Source of the DNA: VYFG01 sp965204165
Lineage (GTDB): Bacteria > Pseudomonadota > Gammaproteobacteria > Arenicellales > Poriferihabitantaceae
Assembly (NCBI GenBank): GCA_965204165.1
Contig: OZ241969.1
Span: 4,774,001 to 4,838,000, forward strand
Direction of reading: 5' to 3'
Length of the DNA: 64,000 bases
Under the pieces are notes generated by a model, which did not search any database, was not told where the DNA came from, and saw only the letters and a program-made list of their open reading frames with translations. The position numbers were made by a program, and so were the translations under genes. Of the stretch, positions 1 to 7,812 are shown one piece after another (position 1 is the stretch's first letter; each line of letters opens with the position of its first letter).

Positions 1-798
1 AACACCATCAAGTCCTACATCCTCGCAGTCAGAGGGCTCGCGCGCCATTATGGCCGCAGCCCCGACCGCATCGAACCCCGGGAGGTCCAGGACTACCTCC
101 TTCACCTTCACCGAGAGCGCGGGCTGACCTGGGGCAGTTGCAACAGCTACAGACACGCCATCCGGTTCTTCTACCGTATCACCCTGGGGGTGCCCGACCC
201 GCAGTTCTACGTGCCCGGGGCCAAGCAGCCGAAGAGGCTGCCCGAGATCCTCAACCGCGAGGAAATCGTGCGGCTGTTCTCCCTGACCGTCAACCTCAAG
301 CACCGGGCCCTGCTGATGACCGCCTACGCCGCCGGGCTCCGGTGCAGCGAACTCACCGGTCTCCAGCCGTCCGACATCGATTCCGGCCGCATGCTCATCC
401 GCGTGGACCAGGGCAAGGGGAACAAGGACCGCTATGTGCCCCTGTCTCCCCGACTCCTGGAGGAACTGCGCGGCTACTGGCGCCGCACCCGACCGGAGGG
501 CTGGATGTTTCCGAGCCACATCGCGGGGCGCCGCATGAGCCGTGATGGCCCCTGGAGCATCTACCAGACGGCCAAGGAGAGGGCCGGCATCGAAAAGGGC
601 GGCGGGATCCACTCCCTTCGCCATGCCTACGCCACGGACCTGCTCGAGGCCGGCGTCGACCTCCACGACATCCAGCGCCGGATGGGCCATACCTCCATCC
701 GAACCACGATGCGCTACCTGCACCTGGCCCAGGGCAAGAATCAGGAGACCCCGTCTCCCCTCGACCTGCTGGAGCTCCCGGAACCGAATACCGGCTGA
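1..798 (+). CDS. Tyrosine recombinase (phage-integrase family), 5'-truncated by window edge
   Basis: The open frame is already running at base 1, so the N-terminus is missing; 265 residues are visible. It has a SAM-like core-binding domain (residues 1-65), then the catalytic domain with the full tyrosine-recombinase set: Arg in GLRCSEL, Lys in GKGNKDR, HSLRH (HxxR), the GH pair in RRMGHTS, and the nucleophile Tyr in TTMRYLHL. It ends 3 bp before the IS91-type transposase gene on the same strand. This pairing of a recombinase ORF with a Y2 transposase is known in the IS91 family, so the two probably form one element. Its exact role in transposition is not established. It could instead be a remnant of another integron-like element, but the spacing argues for co-transcription. 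Confidence 0.88.
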   Translation, partial: NTIKSYILAVRGLARHYGRSPDRIEPREVQDYLLHLHRERGLTWGSCNSYRHAIRFFYRITLGVPDPQFYVPGAKQPKRLPEILNREEIVRLFSLTVNLKHRALLMTAYAAGLRCSELTGLQPSDIDSGRMLIRVDQGKGNKDRYVPLSPRLLEELRGYWRRTRPEGWMFPSHIAGRRMSRDGPWSIYQTAKERAGIEKGGGIHSLRHAYATDLLEAGVDLHDIQRRMGHTSIRTTMRYLHLAQGKNQETPSPLDLLELPEPNTG

Positions 799-801
799 CC
801 G

Positions 802-2034
802 GTGCACTGCGCCAGCCATGCAGTGCCGGCCCCGCGGCCGGCGCTGGAGGTGGCCCACATCCTGCGCGCCCGGTTCGACGAATACCGCCGGGGACACCCG
901 CTGTCGAGGCAGCAGTTCCGGGCCGCCCGGGCGATGATGGACTGCCGCACCGCCGCACTCGGGGGCTTCTCCTCCCGATGCGGCGAATGCGGCGCAACGA
1001 CCGTCCAGTACGCCTCCTGCCGCAACCGGCACTGCCCCAAGTGCCAGACCCTGGCCCAGACCCGGTGGGTCGAGGGCCAGTGCGCCCGCCTGCTCGACAT
1101 CGGCTACTGGCATGTCGTCTTCACCCTGCCGCACGACCTCAACCCCGTCGCCTCCTGCAATCCCGGCCTCGTATACGACCTCCTGTTCAAGGCCGCCTCC
1201 CGTACCCTGCTGGAGTTCGGCCGCAATCCGCGTTGGCTCGGCGGGGAGATCGGCTTCACCATGGTCCTGCACACCTGGGGGCAGAACCTCGGCCGCCACA
1301 TCCATGTACACGCCATCGTCACCGGCGGGGCCCTCGGTCCCGACCGGAAGCACTGGATACCCGCCGGATCGGGATTCCTGTTCCCCACCAGGGCACTGTC
1401 GAAGGTGTTCCGGGGCAAGTACCTCGACCTTCTCGAAAGGGCCTACCGCAGCGGGGACCTGCGCCTGCCGGGCGATCATGGGGGCGCTGATGGCGGCGAT
1501 GACGCCGCCGCCTTCCAGTGCCTGCGGACGCTGCTCCGTTCCCGGGACTGGGTGGTCTACGCCAAACCGCCATTCAACGGTCCGGCACAGGTCATGGCAT
1601 ATCTCGGGCGCTACACCCACAAGACCGCCATCTCCAACCACCGGCTGGTGGACTTCGACGGGGAGCAGGTCCGGTTCCGCTGGCGCGACTACGCCCGCGG
1701 CAACCGGCGCAGGATCATGACGCTCAATGCCGGCGAGTTCATCCGCAGGCTCCTGCTTCATGTCCTGCCGTCCGGGTTTACCCGGATCCGCCACTACGGT
1801 CTCAACGCCAACCGGGACCGGAACCGCAGGCTCGCCCTGTGCCGCGAACTCATCGGCCAGCCCGAACCGGCGCATCGTGAACCCGAATCGCCACGGGACA
1901 TGATGCTTCGCCTGACCGGCATAGACATCACACTGTGTCGGCACTGCGGGACCGGAACCCTGAGCCGGATGCGCGTCTTCAGGGCAGTGGAGACGGCGGG
2001 GACGGCCAGGTCGCCGCCAATCCGTTCACCGTGA
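802..2034 (+). CDS. IS91-family transposase (HUH/Y2 single-strand nuclease)
   Basis: This 410-residue protein is the expected length for an IS91 transposase. An N-terminal zinc-binding domain (about residues 50-85) carries CGECG, then CRNRHCPKCQ. The HUH motif is in RHIHVHAIVTGG (about 170-180). The paired tyrosines lie in the YLGRYTHKTAISNHR stretch (about 267-282), the IS91 Y2 signature. A second Cys/His cluster (CRHCGTG) is near the C-terminus. IS91 elements move by rolling-circle replication of one strand and have no inverted repeats. The start is GTG at 802, 3 bp after the upstream recombinase stop, so the two genes are probably translated together. The gene appears intact. Confidence 0.93.
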   Translation: MHCASHAVPAPRPALEVAHILRARFDEYRRGHPLSRQQFRAARAMMDCRTAALGGFSSRCGECGATTVQYASCRNRHCPKCQTLAQTRWVEGQCARLLDIGYWHVVFTLPHDLNPVASCNPGLVYDLLFKAASRTLLEFGRNPRWLGGEIGFTMVLHTWGQNLGRHIHVHAIVTGGALGPDRKHWIPAGSGFLFPTRALSKVFRGKYLDLLERAYRSGDLRLPGDHGGADGGDDAAAFQCLRTLLRSRDWVVYAKPPFNGPAQVMAYLGRYTHKTAISNHRLVDFDGEQVRFRWRDYARGNRRRIMTLNAGEFIRRLLLHVLPSGFTRIRHYGLNANRDRNRRLALCRELIGQPEPAHREPESPRDMMLRLTGIDITLCRHCGTGTLSRMRVFRAVETAGTARSPPIRSP

Positions 2035-2364
2035 CCGGGCCTTCATGACCAGCATGCCCAACCCATGGAACACCGACAGGATGCGTCATCCGGCGCGTTC
2101 CGGGGGGGCTGTTGCCTGCGACCCTGGAAGCCCATCGGAACCTCCTGACTACAGCCCACGGGGATGCCTGATCCCTGACAGGAAGCGGCTGTCGGGTACT
2201 CCGGACATCCTGTCCACTCCTCAGGACACGGGAATCATGGCCGGGTGGCACCGGCCAGCGCCGTCTCCGGCGTTAGTTTCCCCATAGAAATCCGCGGCTG
2301 CCTTCGCGCGGCTCACCTCATCGATCTTATCCTTCATGCGGAGCACGAAGGATAAGAGCCTATT
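2035..2364. other. Gene-free stretch: probable IS91 3' end plus a truncated small ORF
   Basis: No convincing gene is present. On the minus strand a 38-codon ORF (2337 to 2221) starts MKDKIDEVSRAKAAADF and then changes character near 2290. This suggests the first 17 codons belong to a host gene and the rest to the end of the IS91 element. That reading is weak: no family was recognised, and the IS91 terminus cannot be fixed without a second copy. Confidence 0.35.
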
Positions 2365-2449
2365 CGTAACGCCAAAATCCTGACTATGCCGCGTCCGCGC
2401 CCGAATCCCCCGTCCCCGCTGATTCTCCGGCTCGCATTGTCGGCATAAT
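2365..2449. repeat. RIT left inverted repeat (85 bp)
   Basis: This is the reverse complement of 5718-5802 over all 85 positions. Identity stops abruptly at both ends. The third recombinase gene ends at its inner edge, with its stop codon sharing base 2449. Confidence 0.95.
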
Positions 2450-3444
2450 CAAAGTGCCTGGAGAAAGGCCATCAGCGCATCCGGCGGTTTGTATCGGCCG
2501 GATGGGACTTCGGCAGGCTTGGTTCGGTCCATCGCTTTTTCCTTGAGTTTGAGATCGGCGTGCAGATAGATTTGTGTGGTTTCGATGGACTCATGACCAA
2601 GCCACAGGGCGATCACGGCGCAATCGACGCCAGACTGCAACAAGGACATGGCCGCACTGTGACGTAGCACATGGGGGGTAACGCGCTTCTCCTTCAGGGA
2701 CGGATGTGTTGCTGACGCGGAGATGGCATACTTGCGCACTATCCGTTCGACCGCATCGCGGCTGAGCGACCCTCCCCGGTTGCTGACAAACACGGGATCC
2801 CCGTCGTTGCCGGACCGTTCATTGAGCCAGACACCCAATGCATCGGCACTGTCTTTTCGTAGTGGCGTCAGTCGCTCCTTGCGACCCTTCCCCATGCACC
2901 GGACGTGTGCCCCGGTGCCGAGCACGACATCACCGCGAGACAGACCAGTGAGCTCCGAGACCCTGAGGCCGGTTTGCAGTGCAACAACGAGTAGCGTGCG
3001 GTCACGCCGCCCGAGCCATGTGGTGGTATCGGGCGCCGACAACAGCGCTGCCGTTTCCTCCGGGTTGAGATAGGTGACTGTTCTCTTCTCGAACTTCTTG
3101 ACCGGGATGGACAGGACCCGCTGACAGTGATGGACGAACTGCGGTTCCTGTAAGGAGGTAAACCTGAAGAACGACCGGATGGCCGCAAGACGCGTGTTAC
3201 GGCTGCGGACGCAGTTGCCGCGCTCGGTTTCCAGGTATGCGAGGAAGTCCCCGATCAGGGTCGCATCAAGGTCCTCGAGACGCATGTCCGTGGGGCACAG
3301 GCCGAGCCGGCCGGAAGCGTAGTTCAGCAGCAGACGGAACGTGTCGCGATAGCTTGAGACCGTCTGGGTGCTGGCGTGCAGACGGCCCGCAAGATGGTCG
3401 GTGAAGAACTGCTGGACGCAGATGGCCAGAATGTTATCGTTCAT
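2449..3444 (-). CDS. RIT tyrosine recombinase, third gene (RitC-like)
   Basis: A 331-residue tyrosine recombinase with an N-terminal SAM-like domain (1-110) and a C-terminal catalytic domain. Catalytic residues visible are Arg in TGLRVSEL, Lys in GKGRKER, HVLRH, the GH pair in WLGHES, and Tyr in TTQIYLH. The start overlaps the end of the second gene by 11 bp, so translation is probably coupled. The stop codon touches the inner border of the left inverted repeat. It is the most XerC/D-like of the three. Confidence 0.9.
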   Translation of the reverse strand: MNDNILAICVQQFFTDHLAGRLHASTQTVSSYRDTFRLLLNYASGRLGLCPTDMRLEDLDATLIGDFLAYLETERGNCVRSRNTRLAAIRSFFRFTSLQEPQFVHHCQRVLSIPVKKFEKRTVTYLNPEETAALLSAPDTTTWLGRRDRTLLVVALQTGLRVSELTGLSRGDVVLGTGAHVRCMGKGRKERLTPLRKDSADALGVWLNERSGNDGDPVFVSNRGGSLSRDAVERIVRKYAISASATHPSLKEKRVTPHVLRHSAAMSLLQSGVDCAVIALWLGHESIETTQIYLHADLKLKEKAMDRTKPAEVPSGRYKPPDALMAFLQAL

Positions 3445-4390
3445 GGCGAACCCCCTGCAGGCGGGTCTGTTCTGCGCGCTCGCACGCCAGGTGCATCAGT
3501 TCAGGCACAGCCTCGATATACCAGTACGTACTCGATGGAAGCCTGTGTCCCAGATATGTCGACAGCTTGATCATCTCGCGATTGGGATCGCGACCCTGGC
3601 GATACCAGCCGATGATGGTCCGAACGGCCATGGTATGGCGGAGGTCGTGAATACGGGGGCCGTGACCGCGTTTACCATCCGGACGAACCTGGCGAAGACC
3701 GATGGCATGACCGATATGGGCGAACACTTCTTGAGCGGTGTTGGCGACTGGACGTCGGCCTTGTTCGTTCAGGAAGAATGGTCCGTTCGAGGTTCCGAGG
3801 ATCCGTTGGCGGGTGTTGCGGTAAGCACCAAGCCGTTCTCCGGTTGAGGTGGCCACGGGCAGCAGACGGAACCCGCCAGTCTTGGTGTTGGTGAGCCTCA
3901 ACACGGCATTGTCGAGGTCGACATCGGAATCGTCGAGGTTCAACGCCTCGCCGAGCCGCATGCCGGTCACCGCGATCAACCCGAACAGGGTCGAGAATGT
4001 CCAGGCGGTCAGACCGGTCTGCGAAGGAAGTTGCTCCGCATAACGGACGATTCGAACGATCTCCGGTGGCGTGTAGATGTAAGGCTGCGGTCGTCTGTGG
4101 TTCGTTCGAACCAGATGCGCCGGCGGAACTTCGTTACGCGGATCAACTCCCTGGAGCCATTTCGCGAAGCCCCGCACATGGCTCAGGTACGCCTTCCAGG
4201 TGACGTCGCGCACCGCTTTGTTGCTTTCCCGCCATTGCAGGAACAACCTCGCTGTAATCCGTGTTGCACCCACACCATCGGTAAACTCTACGAAGCGCCA
4301 TAGAACCATTGCCTCGTCGGGCGTACGGGGATGACGGAACAGCTGTCGATGATCGAGATACCGGATAAGATAATCGCGTAATGTCGTCAT
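3434..4390 (-). CDS. RIT tyrosine recombinase, second gene (RitB-like)
   Basis: The start at 4390 is chosen because its ATG overlaps the stop of the upstream recombinase as ATGA; an in-frame ATG nine codons earlier lies inside the previous gene. The product is 318 residues. The catalytic set is Arg in TGMRLGEAL, a Lys in the NTKTGGFR turn, HDLRHTMA, the GH pair in YLGHRLPS, and Tyr in the STYWYIEA segment. It overlaps the third recombinase gene by 11 bp. It is probably expressed from the same transcript starting above 5649. Confidence 0.88.
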   Translation of the reverse strand: MTTLRDYLIRYLDHRQLFRHPRTPDEAMVLWRFVEFTDGVGATRITARLFLQWRESNKAVRDVTWKAYLSHVRGFAKWLQGVDPRNEVPPAHLVRTNHRRPQPYIYTPPEIVRIVRYAEQLPSQTGLTAWTFSTLFGLIAVTGMRLGEALNLDDSDVDLDNAVLRLTNTKTGGFRLLPVATSTGERLGAYRNTRQRILGTSNGPFFLNEQGRRPVANTAQEVFAHIGHAIGLRQVRPDGKRGHGPRIHDLRHTMAVRTIIGWYRQGRDPNREMIKLSTYLGHRLPSSTYWYIEAVPELMHLACERAEQTRLQGVRHER

Positions 4391-5649
4391 GCCCGTCCTC
4401 CTTTCGCCGTCGGCCAAGGCTGGACAATTGAGCGCAATGCATCAATGTCGTAGCGGGCGTAGATCATGGTTGTTGCAGTTTGCCGATGACGAAGAACGTC
4501 GCCAATCTCGTGGAAGGGTGTCCCCTGACGCAGCAGCGCGGTGGCCAGTGAGTGACGGAAAAGATAAGCGCCACAGGGTTGCCCCGAAGGCATGCTGTAA
4601 CCGGCTTTCGCTACCGCGTTCTTCACTACGTTTGAGACAATCACTCCCGTTTCGAAGGGCCGCCAAGGCGCCCGAACAGTGACGAACAGGTGACGCGAAC
4701 TGCCTTGTCGCCCGTGGCGGATGTAGTCCACCAGTGCTTCGCCGACATCGACCGGCAATGGCATGGGATCATGGAGATGGCCCTTGCCCCGGATCAGGAT
4801 ATCTCCGACGGACCAGCGGATATCATCCAGGCGGATCGCAACGACTTCTCGCGCCCGAAGGCCCATTCGTGCAGTGAGAAGCAACATCGCACGATTGCGG
4901 CGCGCCAGCACCGTATCGCCCCGCACACCATCGATAATGCGTTGAATCTCTTGCGGCCGGAGATGGACTTTTGGCTTGTTTGAATGGCGCTGCGCAGTCC
5001 GCGATATGGTCTCGGCAAGGTTGAGTCGGATCTTCCCATCCCAGTACAGAAAGCGCAGTAGATTGCGTAGTCTGGATGCCTTGGTGCGGTCGGGACAGAC
5101 TCTCGGATCGCCGGCTTTCGGTGCCAGGAAATTCACCAGGTCTTCCTGTGTGATGGAATCGAGGCAAATCCTGTCGTCGCCATAACGGAAACGCATAAAG
5201 GCGTCGAACACCTTCAGGTAGTTTCTGACGGTCGTGCCGCTCAACCCACGTTGATGACATAGCCAATCGCGGTACTCGGTACGCAGATGTGCTGCATTGC
5301 CGTATTGCCTCGTCCGCTTCAGGGCGGATTCATCGATTGCACCGGTTTCAGCGAGGTATACGACGAAGCGGTTTGCAGTGGTTTTCCACAGCTGCTGGCT
5401 ACTGGGAGCCACCAAGGTCGATGGCGCAAGCTCGGTGAGCTTGGCTGTCGTCGTGTCGCCCAGAGACCTGATATCGAGCCGCCGATCGGTTACTGCCGTG
5501 CAAAGTGCGCGCACCAATCGACCATAAACTCGGATCGTTTCCGAGGTGTAGCCACGTCGCTTCAGACGTTGGATGAAGCCCTCACGGCAACGCTCAAGCC
5601 AGCACCCATATTCCGTCGCATCGCAGACATTGGTTTCATTGAGAGACAT
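4387..5649 (-). CDS. RIT tyrosine recombinase, first gene (RitA-like)
   Basis: A 420-residue recombinase and the promoter-proximal gene of the trio. It has a long N-terminal DNA-binding part (1-215) and a C-terminal catalytic domain with Arg in MGLRAREV, Lys in RGKGHLHD, LFRHSLAT (HxxR), the RHR segment, and Tyr in TTMIYARYD. The second His of the usual GH pair reads as RH (VLRHRQTA), which is common in RIT recombinases. Only about 70 bp lie between its start and the right inverted repeat, so the promoter must lie in or just inside that repeat. Confidence 0.88.
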   Translation of the reverse strand: MSLNETNVCDATEYGCWLERCREGFIQRLKRRGYTSETIRVYGRLVRALCTAVTDRRLDIRSLGDTTTAKLTELAPSTLVAPSSQQLWKTTANRFVVYLAETGAIDESALKRTRQYGNAAHLRTEYRDWLCHQRGLSGTTVRNYLKVFDAFMRFRYGDDRICLDSITQEDLVNFLAPKAGDPRVCPDRTKASRLRNLLRFLYWDGKIRLNLAETISRTAQRHSNKPKVHLRPQEIQRIIDGVRGDTVLARRNRAMLLLTARMGLRAREVVAIRLDDIRWSVGDILIRGKGHLHDPMPLPVDVGEALVDYIRHGRQGSSRHLFVTVRAPWRPFETGVIVSNVVKNAVAKAGYSMPSGQPCGAYLFRHSLATALLRQGTPFHEIGDVLRHRQTATTMIYARYDIDALRSIVQPWPTAKGGRA

Positions 5650-5717
5650 TATTCGCTCCTTACTTGTTCAAGTGAAGCGAATGAGTAGGCACCACAAGGC
5701 GACCTCTGGACAATCGT

Positions 5718-5802
5718 ATTATGCCGACAATGCGAGCCGGAGAATCAGCGGGGACGGGGGATTCGGGCGCGGACGCGGCATAGTCAGGATTTTGGCGTTA
5801 CG
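5718..5802. repeat. RIT right inverted repeat (85 bp)
   Basis: Perfect inverted copy of 2365-2449. The istA reading frame runs through it and takes its last 28 codons and its stop codon from it. Confidence 0.95.
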
Positions 5803-7323
5803 GACATTCCCGTGATCATCCGGAAGGATGGACTCCTGGACGGGCTCCGGTTTTTTCCGGTCGAGTCCGTTCTTGAGGATCGCCTCGACGCTCCGGTACT
5901 TGAGGGTCTTCAGGTACAGGGCCCGTTTGCAGGCGGCGTTGAGCCGCTCGTTGCCGTAGGACTGGCCGAGGCGCATGATGCCGAGGCAGGCGCGGAAGGC
6001 CTGCTGGGGATGTTGGCGTGAGTCCATCATCTTCTTCACCAGCGCCGCGGTGTCAGGGCCAGCCTTTCCGGCCCATGCGACGATGCGCTCCGGGGACCAT
6101 TCCCCCACCTTGCGGTGCTTCTCTGGCATGTGTTCCGAGGCAGTGGTGTGCCTGCCCCGCAGCCAGGAGCGCCGGTGGCTGGCGACCCGCCGGCCCTTGT
6201 GGAGGCATTCGACGGTGTTGCGGGTGACCCGGAGTTCGATCTCGATCCCGACGAGTGCGCAGGGAACGGAGTACCAGTGCCTGTCGAACTCGACGTGATA
6301 GTCCGTGCTGTGGACCCGGACCTTCTTCCACTCGGCGAACTCGTAGGGCTCCCGGGGCAGCGGTTTCAGGGCCGGCCTGTCGATCTCCTCGAACAGTTCC
6401 CGGCGGCTGCCGGGGAGCTTCTGGAACGGCTTGTTGTTGAGTTTCTCCAGCAGTTTCCCGATCTCGATGTTGACCTCCCGCAGGGAGAAGAACTGCCGGT
6501 TGCGCAGGACCGCGAGAATCCAGCGCTCCGCCAAAAGCACGCTCAATTCCGCCTTAGCCTTCTCCCTTGGGCGCCGGACGCGCGCAGGCACCACAGCCAG
6601 GTCATGGTGCTCCGCCATTTCCTGGTAGGTGGGGTTGATCTCGGGCTCGTACCGGTGGGCCTTCGTCACCGCGGACCGCAGGTTGTCGGGCACGACGATC
6701 TCGGGACATCCACCCATCCAGGAGAAGCAGTTCTGGTGGGAAGTGATCCAGTCTTCCAGTCCCTGGGTCCAGGTGACCTCGGCATAGGTGTAGCCCGACG
6801 CACCCAGCGCCGCCACGAAGAGCTGGGCCTGGCGTTCCTCCCCCGTGGACGGGTCGATGATCCCCACCGTCATGCCGGCGTAGTCCACGAACAGCTTCTC
6901 ACCCGCCTTGTGGTCCTGCCGCATCACCAGATCCAGCTTGCCGGTCCACTTGCGGTAGTGCCGGCAGAACCAGGAATACTCGTATCCCTCGGGGTTCCCC
7001 TCCCGGTACTCGTCCCACAGCAGTTGCAGGGTCACGCCCTTGCGACGGAGCTCCTTGTGGATGTACACCCAGTCCGGGACCCCTCGCTTCCGGGCCAGCC
7101 GCCGGGGCGCCGGCGGTGGAAACAGGCGCCGCTCGAGATCGGCGTCGTTCAGATCATCCGGAAGTGGCCACGAAAGCCCCTCCTGGTCCAGCCGCAACAG
7201 ATAGTTGCTGACCGTGGTGTGGCTGATCCTGCAGATCCTGCCGATTTCCCGGTTGCTCAGCCCTTGCTGGTTCAGCCTCAGGATTTCCTTGATTTTGCGC
7301 ATGGATAGACTCTTGTGTGGCAT
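5719..7323 (-). CDS. istA: IS21-family transposase IstA, C-terminus replaced by RIT repeat
   Basis: IstA is the DDE transposase of IS21 elements and works with the ATPase IstB. The start at 7323 follows a strong GAGGAGG ribosome site; a longer frame to 7368 lacks one. An N-terminal helix-turn-helix (about 10-50, SNREIGRICRISHTTVSNYL) precedes the DDE core: FVDYAGMTVGI (first Asp) and VPDNLRSAV (second Asp). Residues then match the family up to DDHGNVR, where IstA proteins normally finish within a few residues. Here the frame enters the RIT inverted repeat and adds about 28 Pro/Arg/Leu-rich residues. No istB follows, so the element is defective alone. The altered tail may or may not abolish function. 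Confidence 0.88.
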   Translation of the reverse strand: MPHKSLSMRKIKEILRLNQQGLSNREIGRICRISHTTVSNYLLRLDQEGLSWPLPDDLNDADLERRLFPPPAPRRLARKRGVPDWVYIHKELRRKGVTLQLLWDEYREGNPEGYEYSWFCRHYRKWTGKLDLVMRQDHKAGEKLFVDYAGMTVGIIDPSTGEERQAQLFVAALGASGYTYAEVTWTQGLEDWITSHQNCFSWMGGCPEIVVPDNLRSAVTKAHRYEPEINPTYQEMAEHHDLAVVPARVRRPREKAKAELSVLLAERWILAVLRNRQFFSLREVNIEIGKLLEKLNNKPFQKLPGSRRELFEEIDRPALKPLPREPYEFAEWKKVRVHSTDYHVEFDRHWYSVPCALVGIEIELRVTRNTVECLHKGRRVASHRRSWLRGRHTTASEHMPEKHRKVGEWSPERIVAWAGKAGPDTAALVKKMMDSRQHPQQAFRACLGIMRLGQSYGNERLNAACKRALYLKTLKYRSVEAILKNGLDRKKPEPVQESILPDDHGNVRNAKILTMPRPRPNPPSPLILRLALSA

Positions 7324-7509
7324 GGGTGCCTCCTCGTTGAAAAGGCGGGCACCATACCGGGTTGTCAATCATGCGTCGTTCGGCTCCGATGGGAGGGTAT
7401 GCCTTGGTGAAAGTGGCAACTTTCACCGTGGAATGAGTGGCAACTTTGCCGTGGAATCGGTGGCAACTTTCAGCGTGGAATGGGTGGCAACTTTGCCGTG
7501 GAATACCCA
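5803..7509 (-). mobile_element. IS21-family element, one end only (istB half missing)
   Basis: The outer end at 7509 is placed where the locus A coding sequence stops matching locus B; the element then begins with TG on the minus strand, as IS21 ends do. Inside that end are four tandem IstA-type repeats (7413-7506). The istA gene follows. The istB gene and the second terminus are absent: the RIT element and then IS91 DNA occupy that side. The IS21 was therefore deleted or rearranged after the RIT arrived. Confidence 0.75.
7413..7506. repeat. IS21 terminal repeats, 4 x 23-24 bp
   Basis: Four tandem units start at 7413, 7437, 7460 and 7484. Each reads GTGGCAACTTT, then CACC, CAGC or GCC, then GTGGAAT. 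Multiple internal repeats at the ends are the known IstA-binding sites of IS21 elements. Confidence 0.85.
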
Positions 7510-7812
7510 GTCCAGTCCCGGGAGTTCCGGGGCGAACACCGTGTCCAGATCCCTGTCGGTGTAGCCGCAGATGGTGGCGTAGTTGGGATCGAGACTGATG
7601 TTCCGGAGATTGTTGAGACCCGAAAACAGGCTCACCCGGGAGAACATGCTGACCCCGGTGACGAAGACGAAGCGGACATCCCGGGCGCTGTCCTTGATGA
7701 TGCCGTAGAACCCCCGGAGGTAGTCCCGGTTCGCGGTGGCCATTTCGGGTCGGTCGATGACATCCAGGATCGGCTTGTCGTACTCGTCCACCAGCACCAC
7801 CGCCTGTCGGCC
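7510..7812 (-). pseudogene. AAA-ATPase/PD-(D/E)XK protein, locus A, middle fragment
   Basis: This fragment encodes residues matching about 145-242 of the intact locus B protein. It includes the Walker B strand VVLVDEYDKPILDVID and the SARDVRFVFVTGVSMFSRVSLF block. It is cut at 7812 by the IS4-family insertion and at 7509 by the IS21 end. Removing the IS4 element and one 11-bp duplicate restores the reading frame to the upstream fragment (10142-10575). The C-terminal nuclease half is absent from this window. Confidence 0.9.

Larger units (their letters stand above)
2365..5802 (-). mobile_element. RIT (recombinase-in-trio) element, complete
   Basis: Three different tyrosine recombinase genes lie head to tail on the minus strand with overlapping ends. 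They are enclosed by 85-bp inverted repeats (2365-2449 and 5718-5802) that read as identical base for base. This is the layout described for RIT elements. The element is 3438 bp. It sits at the 3' end of an IS21-type istA gene, five or six codons before the expected stop. No target duplication was found outside the repeats. Identical repeats and three open recombinase genes suggest recent, possibly active, movement. Confidence 0.85.

Noticed and set aside
2365..5802. Tn554-like or integron element
   Set aside because: The three overlapping recombinases with long inverted repeats and no passenger gene fit RIT better than Tn554 (tnpABC plus resistance genes).
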